From the NCBI RefSeq assembly GCF_000737335.2, contig NZ_JMCC02000001.1, positions 1 to 64,000 of the forward strand: DNA of 64,000 nucleotides, in the 5' to 3' direction. How positions within the stretch are numbered: position 1 is the stretch's first letter; each line of letters opens with the position of its first letter. A program made the position numbers and the translations under genes. The stretch is from Enhygromyxa salina (GTDB lineage: Bacteria; Myxococcota_A; Polyangia; Nannocystales; Nannocystaceae). Below the pieces are notes generated by a model, which saw nothing but the letters and a program-made list of their open reading frames with translations, did no database searches and was not told the origin of the DNA. Positions 1-12,585 of this stretch are shown here, in pieces.

Positions 1-47
1 TTTTTGTGGGGGCAGCCTAGTCTTCGCCTGGTCCGTGGGCGAATCAC

Positions 48-701
48 TGATCCAACGACCAAATCGGCGACTCCGAGTCTGGTCCTCCGGGTGGCGCTCC
101 TCCCCCTATTCCTAACGTGATCCAACGACCAAATCGGCGACTCCGAGTCCGGTCCTCCCTATTCCTATTCCTAACGTGATCCAACGACCAAATCGACGAC
201 TCCGAGTCCGGTCCTCCGGTCCTCCCGGTCCTCCGAGTCAGTCCGGTCCTCCCGAGTCCGGTCCTCCTCCGCTCCCCCTTTTCCTAACGTGATCCAACGA
301 CCAAATCGACGACTCCGAGTCCGGTCCTCCGAGTCCGGTCCTCCAAATCGGCGACTCCGAGTCCGGTCCTCCCGTTCAGGCGACTCCGAGTCCGGTCCTC
401 CGGTCCGAGTCCGGTCCTCCGGTCCTCCTATTCCTAACGTGATCCAACGACCAAATCGGCGACTCCGAGTCCGGTCCTCCTAGTGTGCACTCGGTCCTCC
501 TATTCCTAACGTGATCCAACGACCAAATCGGCGACTCCGAGTCCGGTCCTCCTAGTGTGCACTCGGTCCTCCTATTCCTAACGTGATCCAACGACCAAAT
601 CGGCGACTCCGAGTCCGGTCCTCCTAGTGTGCACTCGGTCCTCCTATTCCTAACGTGATCCAACGACCAAATCGGCGACTCCGAGTCCGGTCCTCCTAGG
701 C
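48..701. repeat. Tandem repeat array with palindromic core
   Basis: Eight units start with TGATCCAACGACCAAATC followed by G(G/A)CGACTCCGAGTCCGGTCCTCC. The last three full units are exact 72-bp copies (starts 440, 512 and 584), and a partial unit starts at 656. The first four vary from 59 to 149 bp through internal duplication of the GAGTCCGGTCCTCC piece. Each unit holds GACTC-C-GAGTC, a perfect 5-bp inverted repeat. There are no unique spacers, so it is not CRISPR. It stops within a few bases of the stop codon of the neighbouring membrane protein. The core resembles the repeats beside the transposase at 58.8 kb. Confidence 0.9.
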
Positions 702-2288
702 TCACGGGTCGGCTCCATTCGGCCACAGCAGCCACCACAGCGCAACTAACGGAAGCAGGCTCACGGGCCCAGGCAGCCCCAACAGCCGCCCCAAATTCGT
801 CGCCATACCCGGAGATGACGGCGCAAACAGCTTTGGAACCGCATACGCCCAGATCGGGTTGCCGTGGCTCGGCGCCTCGGGCCCGGCCGCGGTGATCAGC
901 ACGATCTGCAGACACGCCACGGCCCCAAGCACCGCGGTGGCCCAGGGAACCCGTCGCAACGCCGGTCCAAAGCCCACTGCCAAAAAGGCCAACATCGGGA
1001 CCGCATGGCGGGGACCCAACGACGCGCCGCCGTCCCACATGTAATAGCCGCTGTTGAGCAGCAGGTACCAAGCGATGATCGCAACCGCCAGCAACAGGTC
1101 GCCGCGCCGCAATGGCGCTGCCGACCCTGGGTCCGACGCAGCCTCCCGCGACGCCGCCTCGGTGTCCGACTCGGCGGCGTCCGACTTGGCGAGCGCGCGC
1201 GTCCCCGATACGAGCCGCAGCCCGAGCCCCCACGCGGCGAGCAACAACACCGGCGAGAGGTAGAACAGACCGCGGTAGCTGCCGAACAGCAGCTGCCCGA
1301 GCACGGCCAGATCCGGCCGCCCGATCCCGTAGTTCACGGCCATGCCCGCGGCGAACTCGTCGAGGTACACGAAGTCGTAGCCAGTCTTCAGCGGCCCCCC
1401 AAACGCCCACGCGTGGTAGCCAGCCAGCACCAGCGCCCACGGCAGCCCGCCCACGCACACCCACGCGCCAAACCGCGGGCCGCGGCGCCAGCTGGCCCAG
1501 GCGACGATCAACGCGACCGGGATCGCGGCCGTGTACTCGCTGAGCACCGCCCACCCCAGCAGCGCGCCGACCAAGATCGGCAACGAGGCGGCGACCCGTT
1601 CGTGCGCGTCGCTGAGCACGACCAACGCAAACCCGGCGATCAGCAGATCCGCCGTGAGCTGGTGGCCATAGAACCCGCAGGCGTAGCCGAGCGCCGGGGT
1701 CGCCAACAACCACGCGAGGGTCGCCCAGGTCGCGGTCCGCCGATCCCCGCCGAGCTCGCGCAACATCAGCAGATAAAACAGCGCGCCGGCCACCAGCGTC
1801 GGCAGGCTGACCGCGAACATCCGGCACAGCCACAGGGCCACCAGCGTCGCGGGGTTGTAGACCAACACGTCACCGGGCTCGCGCTGTTCGGGCGCAGGCG
1901 TGAGGCCAGCGGCCTCGACCGCCGGATCCAGCGGCTGGACCCGCACGCTCGGCAGCTCGCCACCGGTCGCCCGCCGCGCCACGTAAAAGCCGGCGTAGGG
2001 CAGCGCGGCCAGCAGCGAGGTCCCCGGCGCCTTGTCGCTGTAGAAGTGCCCGTCGCGGTAGCTCTTGTCGCCGGTCGTCACGTGCCAGTCGTCGATCTGC
2101 ACGCTGCCGTGCTCGACGAGCGCCCGGGTCAGCGCCAGGCGCGAATTTTGGTTCCAGGCGGGGGGCCCGACAAAGAACGCGAAGGTGCACGCCAGCGCGA
2201 GCGCGAGCGCTGATCCGCGCGGATGCTCGCGCAGCCGTGCGAGCAGCTGGCGCGCGAAGGCGCGGAGGGTGAGGGGGGCTCGTGACAC
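702..2288 (-). CDS. Polytopic membrane protein, GT-C glycosyltransferase-like
   Basis: A 528-residue integral membrane protein with about ten hydrophobic segments. After the first membrane span comes a polar loop with IDDW and YSDKAPGTS motifs, as seen in predicted GT-C fold (PMT/ArnT-like) glycosyltransferases, where acidic residues in the first external loop are catalytic. I infer sugar transfer from a lipid-linked donor to an exported acceptor; substrate unknown. The start is a GTG and no ribosome site is obvious. Its 3' end touches the tandem repeat array. The family call rests on the loop motif and topology only; it could be another large membrane protein family. Confidence 0.7.
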   Translation of the reverse strand: MSRAPLTLRAFARQLLARLREHPRGSALALALACTFAFFVGPPAWNQNSRLALTRALVEHGSVQIDDWHVTTGDKSYRDGHFYSDKAPGTSLLAALPYAGFYVARRATGGELPSVRVQPLDPAVEAAGLTPAPEQREPGDVLVYNPATLVALWLCRMFAVSLPTLVAGALFYLLMLRELGGDRRTATWATLAWLLATPALGYACGFYGHQLTADLLIAGFALVVLSDAHERVAASLPILVGALLGWAVLSEYTAAIPVALIVAWASWRRGPRFGAWVCVGGLPWALVLAGYHAWAFGGPLKTGYDFVYLDEFAAGMAVNYGIGRPDLAVLGQLLFGSYRGLFYLSPVLLLAAWGLGLRLVSGTRALAKSDAAESDTEAASREAASDPGSAAPLRRGDLLLAVAIIAWYLLLNSGYYMWDGGASLGPRHAVPMLAFLAVGFGPALRRVPWATAVLGAVACLQIVLITAAGPEAPSHGNPIWAYAVPKLFAPSSPGMATNLGRLLGLPGPVSLLPLVALWWLLWPNGADP

Positions 2289-2400
2289 GGGAACGAGAAT
2301 TTGGGGCGGACCTGCGCGGAGCGTGCCCGCCCAGCCGGTCCTGGCGCAAGGGCGAGACTTCGCTGCACGCCATGGCTCCGGGACGCTGAGGCGACCGGGA

Positions 2401-2430
2401 GCGGGCGAGAAAGCTCGTGCGGGCTGAAAA
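2401..2430 (+). repeat. Degenerate copy of the 75-bp hairpin repeat
   Basis: AGCGGGCGAGAA is followed 12 bases later by GGCTGAAAACAG. These two blocks match the repeats at 18.5 kb, while the bases between them have diverged. It lies about 40 bases before the start of the IgGFc-binding-like lipoprotein. Confidence 0.5.
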
Positions 2431-2471
2431 CAGCGCGGACACCCACGCGGCCGTGCTATCGATCGTGGGTG

Positions 2472-4238
<1,767 letters not shown>

Positions 4239-4540
4239 AGAGGCGGACCGTGCCAGGGTGCGTCTCGGGCCGTTCCTGACAAGGAGCGAGGCCGAAGCTG
4301 GATCGGGATACTGGTGCGTGGGATTCAGCGGTTCGCCTCTCCAGGCTGCCGCCTGCGCTTCGTCGGCCGCGCGCCAGCTGCCTGTGTTTAGGCGCTGGTC
4401 GCCGATGTCGTGCTCGAGCGTGGCGAGACCGAGGCGCCGACCCGCGAGTGACCGGGTTCGCTGCGCGAGCTTCGTGGGCCAGGCTAAATAATCTGGCTCG
4501 AGCAGTGATCGATGCGCGAGGTTTGGGGCACGATAGAGCC
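4239..4540. other. Intergenic stretch without a recognisable gene
   Basis: About 300 bases between two co-directional genes. No coding frame has convincing composition, and I see no clear hairpin, repeat or promoter. Confidence 0.5.
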
Positions 4541-5119
4541 GTGCGCCTCACGAAAGGATTTCTTCTCGTTGCGATGACCGCGAGTCTTGCGCTTGCCTCG
4601 GGCGACGCGCTCGCAACCGGATCGGGCGGTGGCGACACCGGGGGTATTCCCGGCGACTTCACCTCTGCATGGTTTATCGCGCCGCTGCCAAACGCCGCCT
4701 ACGAGGGCGCGCCCGTGACGATCGACGCCGAGGTCGGGGTCCACCAGGGCGTGGACGACGAGCCGATCGCGTCGGTCGAGGTGTTCGTTGGCGGGGAGTC
4801 GGTTGGCTCGCAGCCCTGCGACGCAGGCTGCACCTTCCCTGACATCGAGCTCGCCAAGGGCGTACATCTGTTCGAGCTCGTGGCTGACACCGGCTACGCC
4901 ACGAGCGTCACGGTCTACGTCGACGAGGATCCGCCAGAGGATCCGGCCGACACCGGCCAGGATGAGGACGGCGGCGGCACAATGGGTGGCGGCGGTGGCG
5001 GTGGCGGTGGCGGTGGCTGCAGCGTCGGGGCTCAACCAGTCTCGCCCTGGGCTGTGATGACGCTGCCGATGCTGTTGCTGGTCCCCGGTCTTCGTCGGCG
5101 GGGTAAGCCCCCACTCTAA
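4541..5119 (+). CDS. Secreted protein with MYXO-CTERM-like anchor
   Basis: A 192-residue protein with a signal peptide (about 1-26), a small Ig-like region mentioning no known catalytic motif, a Gly-rich linker, and a C-terminal tail of GGGCS, a hydrophobic stretch (WAVMTLPMLLLVPGL) and RRR. That order (Cys, membrane helix, basic end) matches the MYXO-CTERM sorting signal. In myxobacteria this signal is processed by an intramembrane protease and displayed on the surface. The start is GTG; an ATG 33 bases on is possible but shortens the signal peptide. The gene overlaps the convergent neighbour by a few bases at the stop codons. Function unknown. Confidence 0.75.
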   Translation: MRLTKGFLLVAMTASLALASGDALATGSGGGDTGGIPGDFTSAWFIAPLPNAAYEGAPVTIDAEVGVHQGVDDEPIASVEVFVGGESVGSQPCDAGCTFPDIELAKGVHLFELVADTGYATSVTVYVDEDPPEDPADTGQDEDGGGTMGGGGGGGGGGGCSVGAQPVSPWAVMTLPMLLLVPGLRRRGKPPL

Positions 5120-6093
5120 ACGCAGGTCTGGTTGGGGATGTCGCAGGTCTGCCCGTCGGGGCAGTCGGGGGTGGCGGTGCACGGTGTGTGGCCTGCGACC
5201 TCGAGCGTGGCGTCGCGGTGCGAGCGGACCTGGAGCTCCACGCAGCCATTGTCGGTGATCGTGGAGTCGACGGTGCGCCGGTACGCGTGGCCGGTGGGAA
5301 ACCCCGAGATGCCGGCGTCGAGCAGGGCGTCGATCATGGTGGCGGGCACCTCGAAGCTGCCGGTGTCCGGGCCTTCGCAGACCAGCGTGGACGGCGAGAT
5401 GCCGTGTTGGTCGACGTTGATCGTCAGATAGAAGCGCGCCTCGCCGTCGTCCTCGGCCACCCAATTGACGATCAGCGGTTGGCCGGGCTGCGCGATCCAG
5501 GCGGACTTGGCCAGCTCGATCGGCGCAAACCCGCGGCCGCTGAGCTCGAGCGGGCCAACTTCGCCGCCGCTGCTGGTCAGGCGGATCGCCGTACCCGGGC
5601 TGAACACCGGGTGCGGCAGGGTGGTCTCGAAGTAGCGCTTGTCCGCGCGCGGCTGCATGACGACGCCAACCGCGAGCCCGTCGATCGTGACCGTGCCCGT
5701 GTCTTGTCGCTCGGGGTAGGGGATGCAGCTGCCCGCGTGGGTGCAGGCTTCGCCGGTTCCACACGCCGGATCGCAAAACGGGTTGTCGCGCGTGAGCAGC
5801 TGGCAGCCACCGGCCGCGAGCGTCTCTTGCACGATCGTCGCCGGGATCACGGCTTCGTTGATCTCGCCGTCGACGGCCGAGTAGTCGGCCTCGTGGACGA
5901 CGCTGAACAGGCCAACGCGCTCGTTGAGCGGGCACGCGCCGTCGAGCTCACCGGGCTCGACGACGCTGGTGTCGGCGTCTTCGTCACCGGGCGCCGTGGT
6001 ACACGCGATCGTGCCCGAACACGCGAGCAGACAGGACAGCGCCGCGGTGGCGCGCGGTGAAAGGTGGCGTGACGGTTGGCGAGGTCGCGGCAT
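5116..6093 (-). CDS. Putative lipoprotein, unknown function
   Basis: A 325-residue protein with a signal peptide ending in an SGTIAC lipobox, then an acidic linker. It is rich in paired cysteines: one motif near the middle (CDPACGTGEACTHAGSC) and another at the C-terminus (CTATPDCPDGQTCDIPNQTC), typical of small disulfide-bonded myxobacterial secreted modules. No enzyme family is recognised. An ATG is chosen; a GTG four codons upstream is the only other nearby start. It is convergent with the MYXO-CTERM protein and divergent from yaaA. Confidence 0.7.
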   Translation of the reverse strand: MPRPRQPSRHLSPRATAALSCLLACSGTIACTTAPGDEDADTSVVEPGELDGACPLNERVGLFSVVHEADYSAVDGEINEAVIPATIVQETLAAGGCQLLTRDNPFCDPACGTGEACTHAGSCIPYPERQDTGTVTIDGLAVGVVMQPRADKRYFETTLPHPVFSPGTAIRLTSSGGEVGPLELSGRGFAPIELAKSAWIAQPGQPLIVNWVAEDDGEARFYLTINVDQHGISPSTLVCEGPDTGSFEVPATMIDALLDAGISGFPTGHAYRRTVDSTITDNGCVELQVRSHRDATLEVAGHTPCTATPDCPDGQTCDIPNQTCV

Positions 6094-6140
6094 GGCTGCG
6101 TCCACCAGCCTACTGCGCCGAGGCTGGTTGGGTTGAGATA

Positions 6141-6182
6141 GTTTTCAGCTCGGGTCGACTGGCTCACCGTGGGCAGCGAAGA
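6141..6182 (-). repeat. Deleted copy of the 75-bp hairpin repeat
   Basis: Read on the minus strand, TTCGCTGCCCACGGTGAGCC and AGTC are followed by CCCGAGCTGAAAAC. Both blocks match the unit at 18.5 kb, with about 40 internal bases, including the hairpin, missing. It lies in the divergent promoter region between a lipoprotein gene and yaaA. Confidence 0.6.
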
Positions 6183-6255
6183 CTCGCACGATGACGGACT
6201 GCGGCCAGGGTACGCTGTTCTCGCTTCCACGCATCGAGTAGCCTGCGACCGCCCA

Positions 6256-7047
6256 ATGCTCGCTGTCCTGTCTCCCGCCAAGAAGCTCGATTTCTCTCCA
6301 GCGTCCGCGTCCGTTCACCCGACAACGCCTTCGCTCATGAAGGACGCGGAGTCGCTGATGCGTACGACCCGGGGCCTGAGCCAGACCAAGATCCGCGAGC
6401 TGATGCACCTGAGCGCTGATCTGGCCAAGCTCAACTACGATCGCTACCACAGCTTCGAGCTGCCGTTTGGCCCAGACAACGCGATGCCGGCCGCGCTGGC
6501 GTTCAACGGCGACGTCTACCGGGGGCTCGACGCCCGCTCGCTGTCGGCCACGGATCTTGGCTGGGCGCAGGATAAGGTCATGATCCTCTCGGGCATGTTC
6601 GGGTTGCTGCGGCCCTTGGATCTGATCCAGCCCTATCGGCTCGAGATGGGCACCAAGCTGGCCACCCGGCGCGGTCGTGACCTCTATCAGTTCTGGGGCT
6701 CTCGGATCCGCGAGCTGATCGACGCGACGCTCGAGGGCCACCCCGACCCCAGCCTGATCAACCTCGCCAGCAACGAGTACTTCAAGGCCGTGCAGGCCAA
6801 GCAGCTCAACCGGCGCACGATCACCTGCGTGTTCGAGGACTACAAGCAGCGCCCCGACGAGGGCAAGGTGATCAGCTTCTTGGCCAAGATCGCGCGGGGC
6901 ACGATGGCCCGCTACATCATCACGGAGCGGCTCGATCGCGCCGAGGGGCTCAAGGACTTCGCGCTGGATCGCTATCGCTTTGACGCGGCTCGATCCACGG
7001 ACACGCGCTGGATCTTCTCGCGCAAATTCATCCCCGTCGCCAAGTGA
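6256..7047 (+). CDS. yaaA: Peroxide stress protein YaaA family
   Basis: A 263-residue cytoplasmic protein of the YaaA/UPF0246 family. The N-terminus carries the diagnostic LSPAKKLDF and the body holds LAFNGDVYRGLDA, FGLLRPLDLIQPYRLEMG, NLASNEYFKAV and a C-terminal FFAKxARG-like block (VISFLAKIARGTMARYI). E. coli YaaA limits intracellular free iron and DNA damage during peroxide stress, and the fold is DNA-binding. The family is about 255-260 residues, so the gene is full length. The ATG is chosen to match homologues; the frame is open 29 codons further upstream. Confidence 0.95.
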   Translation: MLAVLSPAKKLDFSPASASVHPTTPSLMKDAESLMRTTRGLSQTKIRELMHLSADLAKLNYDRYHSFELPFGPDNAMPAALAFNGDVYRGLDARSLSATDLGWAQDKVMILSGMFGLLRPLDLIQPYRLEMGTKLATRRGRDLYQFWGSRIRELIDATLEGHPDPSLINLASNEYFKAVQAKQLNRRTITCVFEDYKQRPDEGKVISFLAKIARGTMARYIITERLDRAEGLKDFALDRYRFDAARSTDTRWIFSRKFIPVAK

Positions 7048-7071
7048 GCTGGGGCGAGTAAGATCGCCGCG

Positions 7072-7602
7072 ATGGCTTCGCTCGCCTGGCTCGTCACGCT
7101 CACGACCGCGGTTGCGATGGTCGCCTGTGTCAACACTCCGGCTCGGACGATCAAGCCTGATGTACAGGCGGATCCGCAGGCAGATCCGCAGGCAGATCCG
7201 CAGGCAGATCCGCAGGCAGATCCGCAGCCCGATCCGCAATCGGTCGAGGAGCCCGAGCCCACGCCCGCGTCGCAACCTCCACCAGCGCCGGAGCCCGATC
7301 CCGAGGCCGACGCGCAGACCAAGCAGGCCCTGCGCGCCTCGATCCAGACCTACCTCCGCGATCTCCAAGCTTGCTACGAAGCCGCGCTCGTCGACGACGC
7401 CACGCTCGCCGGCAAGATGACCTACACGATCACGATCGAGCCCAGCGGCGAGGTCAGCGGCGTCATCATCGAGTCCGACACCGTGGGCAGCGAGGCGGTC
7501 GCGGCCTGTGTGCGCGTCGAGATCCAAAGCTGGGTGTTTGACCCGCAGCGCGGGACGGAGGCGTCCGAGGTCACCTTCTCGGCCAAGTTCGTGGCGATCT
7601 GA
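7072..7602 (+). CDS. AgmX/PglI C-terminal-domain lipoprotein
   Basis: A 176-residue protein with a lipobox (AMVAC, Cys19), a (QADP)n and proline/glutamate-rich linker (about 30-75), and a C-terminal domain of about 90 residues. The domain (IQTYLRDLQACYEAAL, then MTYTITIEPSGEVSGV and WVFDP) matches the AgmX/PglI C-terminal or TonB-like family common in myxobacteria. AgmX belongs to a gliding motility complex in Myxococcus; this is a short paralogue and its role is not established. It follows yaaA by 24 bases and ends in a strong hairpin. Confidence 0.85.
   Translation: MASLAWLVTLTTAVAMVACVNTPARTIKPDVQADPQADPQADPQADPQADPQPDPQSVEEPEPTPASQPPPAPEPDPEADAQTKQALRASIQTYLRDLQACYEAALVDDATLAGKMTYTITIEPSGEVSGVIIESDTVGSEAVAACVRVEIQSWVFDPQRGTEASEVTFSAKFVAI
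7165..7236 (+). repeat. 12-bp coding tandem repeat
   Basis: Six units of CAGGCAGATCCG; the first and last have substitutions. They encode the QADP linker of the AgmX-like lipoprotein. Unit number is likely to vary between strains by slippage. Confidence 0.9.
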
Positions 7603-7604
7603 GT

Positions 7605-7627
7605 AGTTGGCAGTTTGGCTGCCAACT
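7605..7627 (+). terminator. Hairpin terminator after the AgmX-like gene
   Basis: AGTTGGCAG and CTGCCAACT form a perfect 9-bp stem around a TTTGG loop, three bases after the stop codon. There is no downstream T run, so it may terminate weakly or stabilise the 3' end. Confidence 0.6.
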
Positions 7628-7781
7628 GCCAACCAGGTTGACGTGCGGTTGGCGCTCGGGCCCGCTTCGCTTGTAAAATCACTAAGAAAATCGGCTGGCC
7701 CCAACCTTGCTTTGAGTGACCGTAGCCTGACCTCAGTTGGTCAGGCTCCACCTCATCGATTTGCGTCGTCGGAGCAAGAAC

Positions 7782-9488
7782 ATGTCACGCCTCAGCCTTG
7801 GACCCACCCTCACCCTCCTCACCGGCTGCGCCATGGCGATGGCCATGACCAGCGGCTGTCTCAACCACCCGCTCAAGCCGGTCGAGCTCGAGAAGGGCGA
7901 AGAGAAGACCCGCCCGGTGCAGCTGACGGTCAACAAGGACGTCGACATCCTGTTCGTGATCGACAACTCCGGTTCCATGGGTGAGGAGCAGGCGATCCTC
8001 GCCAACAACTTTGGCTCGTTCATCCAGAAGCTCGAGGAAAAAGACGTCGAGGCCAACTACCGGCTTGGGATCACGACCTCCGACAACGGCAATGAGTGGT
8101 GCGGACTCGGTGCGACCACGCCCGAGGCCGGCAACCTGGTGCTGAGCTCGTGCAAGTCGCGAATTGGCGACTTCATCTTCAACAGTGGCGAGACCGACGT
8201 GACCGACCTCGCCTGCAACGACATCTGTACGCTCGACGCGGACGCGCTCGAAGTGCTGCCCAGCACGACCGACTACGACAGCACGCCCAAGCCGCGAAAG
8301 TGGCTCGAGAACATCGAGGGCAAGAAGAACATCCCCGAGGGCACCAGCACCGAGGACGCGTTCAAGTGCTTCGGGCCGCAGGGCATCAACGGGTGCGGCT
8401 TCGAGTCGCAGCTCGAGTCGATGTACCTCGCGCTGATCCGAGCCCAGAACGCCGAAGAGGTGGACAGCTACGGGTTCCTGCGTGCCAGCGCGATCCTGGC
8501 GGTGGTGTTCGTGACCGACGAGGCCGACTGCTCGTACAACAAGACCTACGCCGAGATCTTCAAGCAAGACGGCAACCGCGTGTTCTGGTCGGATCCAGCC
8601 GCCGCGTTCCCGACCTCTGCGGTGTGTTGGAACGCTGGCGTCGACTGCGAGGGCGATCCCAACAACTACGACACCTGCAGCGCGGTCAACAAGGACGTCA
8701 ACGGCAACAGCGGCGTCGACAACAGCCAAGCGGTGTTGCATCCGATGAGCCGCTACATTGGCCTGCTCGACGGTCTCGAGAAAGAGAAGCAACAGGTCAA
8801 CGAGGCGCAAGAGGTCATCGTCGCGCTGATCGGCGGCGTGGCGAATGACGGCACGCCCTTCTACGGCGACGTCGGCGGCACCAACCCCATGTTCCAAAAC
8901 AGCTTTGGCATCGGACCTGGCTGCGAGGCCCCCAACCCGATCAACCCGGCCGAGCCCGTGCAGGCGGTCCCGCCCGTGCGTCTGCGCGACCTCGTCGAGG
9001 AGTTCACGCCTGGCAACATGTTCTCGATCTGCCAGCAAGACTACTCGGACGCGATGGTGGCGATCGCCGATCGCATCCGCGAGCAGATCCAGCCGGCTTG
9101 CTACGCCAACTGCGTCAAGGACACCGACGCCTCCACGGAGATCGTCGAGCCCGAGTGCACCGTTGAAGAGGACCCGCCCGGCGACGGCAACGACGTGAAG
9201 ATCGAGGAGTGCCTCAAGGACGCCGCGGGCTACATCGTTGATGGCGACGGCGCCTACACCATGCCCGGTCCGAGCGTGAACGTCTGCTACGTGCTGCTGA
9301 CCGACAACATGGGGATCACCAACTCGCCGGCCGACGACATGTCGGACGAGTGCGTCGACCTCAACTACAACTTGGAGTTCAAGGTCGAGCGTCGGCCTGG
9401 GTTCCCGGCCGTGGGCGGAACCTCGATCTCGGCGACCTGCTCGCTCGCCGACTTCGAGAACGTCAGCTGCCCCGGCATCGGCGGCTGA
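7782..9488 (+). CDS. VWA-domain lipoprotein
   Basis: A 568-residue surface lipoprotein. The lipobox is TSGC (Cys26). A von Willebrand factor A domain begins about residue 54 with the metal-site motif DILFVIDNSGSMGEE (Asp61) and continues to a VVFVTDEADCS strand near residue 245. The C-terminal third is Cys-rich without a recognised family. VWA domains with an intact metal site bind protein ligands; the ligand here is unknown. The ATG has a GGAG site seven to eight bases upstream. It stands alone between two hairpin terminators. Confidence 0.85.
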   Translation: MSRLSLGPTLTLLTGCAMAMAMTSGCLNHPLKPVELEKGEEKTRPVQLTVNKDVDILFVIDNSGSMGEEQAILANNFGSFIQKLEEKDVEANYRLGITTSDNGNEWCGLGATTPEAGNLVLSSCKSRIGDFIFNSGETDVTDLACNDICTLDADALEVLPSTTDYDSTPKPRKWLENIEGKKNIPEGTSTEDAFKCFGPQGINGCGFESQLESMYLALIRAQNAEEVDSYGFLRASAILAVVFVTDEADCSYNKTYAEIFKQDGNRVFWSDPAAAFPTSAVCWNAGVDCEGDPNNYDTCSAVNKDVNGNSGVDNSQAVLHPMSRYIGLLDGLEKEKQQVNEAQEVIVALIGGVANDGTPFYGDVGGTNPMFQNSFGIGPGCEAPNPINPAEPVQAVPPVRLRDLVEEFTPGNMFSICQQDYSDAMVAIADRIREQIQPACYANCVKDTDASTEIVEPECTVEEDPPGDGNDVKIEECLKDAAGYIVDGDGAYTMPGPSVNVCYVLLTDNMGITNSPADDMSDECVDLNYNLEFKVERRPGFPAVGGTSISATCSLADFENVSCPGIGG

Positions 9489-9521
9489 GCCAGCCAGCTC
9501 CGCCCGCGCGGTCGGGCTGCC

Positions 9522-9554
9522 AAGATGCGCTCACGAGGCTCGTGGGCGTATCTT
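9522..9554. terminator. Bidirectional terminator hairpin
   Basis: A 14-bp stem (AAGATGCGCTCACG with CGTGGGCGTATCTT, two G-T wobbles) around AGGCT, followed by GCTTTG. It sits between the convergent VWA and metalloprotease genes and can serve both. Confidence 0.75.
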
Positions 9555-9564
9555 GCTTTGTGGC

Positions 9565-11214
<1,650 letters not shown>

Positions 11215-11426
11215 CAGGCCTAACATACGCAAATCCACGCTAGGACGGAAGATGGGCCCTTCATTCCTGATCTTGCCAGTTAAATGGCCATGGATACCCA
11301 ATCCAGACTTCTAGCACCACACGAGATGCCATTCGCCACCCTAATTTTGCCTGTATAGCCAGTTCTGGTCACGAACATACGGTCATCTGAATTACGTCTG
11401 TTCATTGAAGAGTGTAGGCTGGAACC

Positions 11427-12569
11427 GTGAGCTGGCCCGGCAGGATGGTGATGGGGACGTGGCTGGTGATCACCGTCGCGCTCTATTTCAACGCCGTCCA
11501 GGATCGCTCGCTGGCGATGGTCATCTGCATTCCAGTGTGCGCGACCTCGTGGGTGTTTGGGCTGCGCGGGGCTATCTACGCCGGCCTCGCCGCGCTGCCG
11601 CTGAGCCTTGGCATGCTGGCACTCGGTAGCCTCGATCTGAGCGACGTGCTGCGTGATCCCCCGACGGTCGTCGGCCACTTCATGACGGTGTTGGTTGGGC
11701 TCGTCATCGGCTACCTGAGCACGCTGCGCACGCGCCTCGAGCTCGAGACCCAGCGCCGGACCCACAGCGAGCGAGCCAAGCTAGAAGCCGAGATGGACGC
11801 CCACATGGCCCGCGCGGATCGGCTTGCGACGATCGGCGCGCTGGCGTCTGGGGTCGCGCACGAGATCAACAACCCGCTCACGTACTTGCTCAGCAACCTC
11901 GAGTTTGCCCAAGACGACCTGCAGCAGCTGCGCTCGGCGAAGGGGGAAGAGGCGGCTTGGGCCGAGATCTGGGAGCGGCTGCGGACCAGCCTCGAGGAGT
12001 CGCGCGAGGGGGTCGAGCGCATTCACAAGATCACGCGCGAGCTGCAGCTGTTCGTGCGCGACCGGCCCGGCTCGATGCGGTCCGTCGACATCCGACGGGT
12101 CGTCGAGGCGTCGATCGAGCTGAGCCGCGGCGAGCTCGAGGACGGCACCAAGATCGAGTTTCAGCAGCAGCGGGTCGCGCCGATCTGCGGCGACGGTGGC
12201 AAGCTCACCCAGGTGTTCGTCAACCTGCTGACCAACGCGGCGCAAGCGATCCCGCCAGCGCGCGGCCACGGTCGGATCTTTGTCGCGGTCGAGCCCGGCG
12301 AAGCCGACACGGTCATCGTCACGGTCACCGACGACGGCGTGGGCATGGCGCCCGAGGTCGCCAGCAAGATCTTCGAGCCCTTCTTCACGACCAAGGCCGC
12401 GGGCACGGGGCTGGGGCTGTCGGTGGCCGCCAGCGTCATCCGCAACCACGAGGGCGAGCTCGTGTGCGAGAGCGTGCGTGGGCGCGGGACCACCTTTCGC
12501 GTGCACCTGCCAAGCTTCGCCGAGCAGGCCAAGCTCGAGCCGGGCTTGGCTGGCGCGAGCACGAAGTGA
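11427..12569 (+). CDS. Membrane sensor histidine kinase
   Basis: A 380-residue kinase. About four membrane segments fill the first 95 residues with no large external sensor domain. A coiled coil follows, then the HisKA H-box GVAHEINNPLTYL (phospho-acceptor His145), the N-box VFVNLLTNAAQAI, DDGVGM, FEPFFTTK and GTGLGLSV of the HATPase_c domain. All catalytic motifs are intact. The H-box type (HEINNPL) is typical of NtrB-like kinases. No response regulator is adjacent, so it is an orphan here. The start is GTG with GGA upstream; ATGs six to eight codons later are alternatives. Confidence 0.92.
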   Translation: MSWPGRMVMGTWLVITVALYFNAVQDRSLAMVICIPVCATSWVFGLRGAIYAGLAALPLSLGMLALGSLDLSDVLRDPPTVVGHFMTVLVGLVIGYLSTLRTRLELETQRRTHSERAKLEAEMDAHMARADRLATIGALASGVAHEINNPLTYLLSNLEFAQDDLQQLRSAKGEEAAWAEIWERLRTSLEESREGVERIHKITRELQLFVRDRPGSMRSVDIRRVVEASIELSRGELEDGTKIEFQQQRVAPICGDGGKLTQVFVNLLTNAAQAIPPARGHGRIFVAVEPGEADTVIVTVTDDGVGMAPEVASKIFEPFFTTKAAGTGLGLSVAASVIRNHEGELVCESVRGRGTTFRVHLPSFAEQAKLEPGLAGASTK

Positions 12570-12585
12570 GGGGGCTCTTGAAAGT

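Noticed and set aside
1..701. Possible CRISPR array
   Set aside because: No unique spacers; the units themselves vary and contain internal copies of themselves.
376..1833. Long minus-strand frame of 485 residues
   Set aside because: Out-of-frame shadow of the membrane protein extended through the repeat array; Arg/Gly/Ala-rich with no domain.
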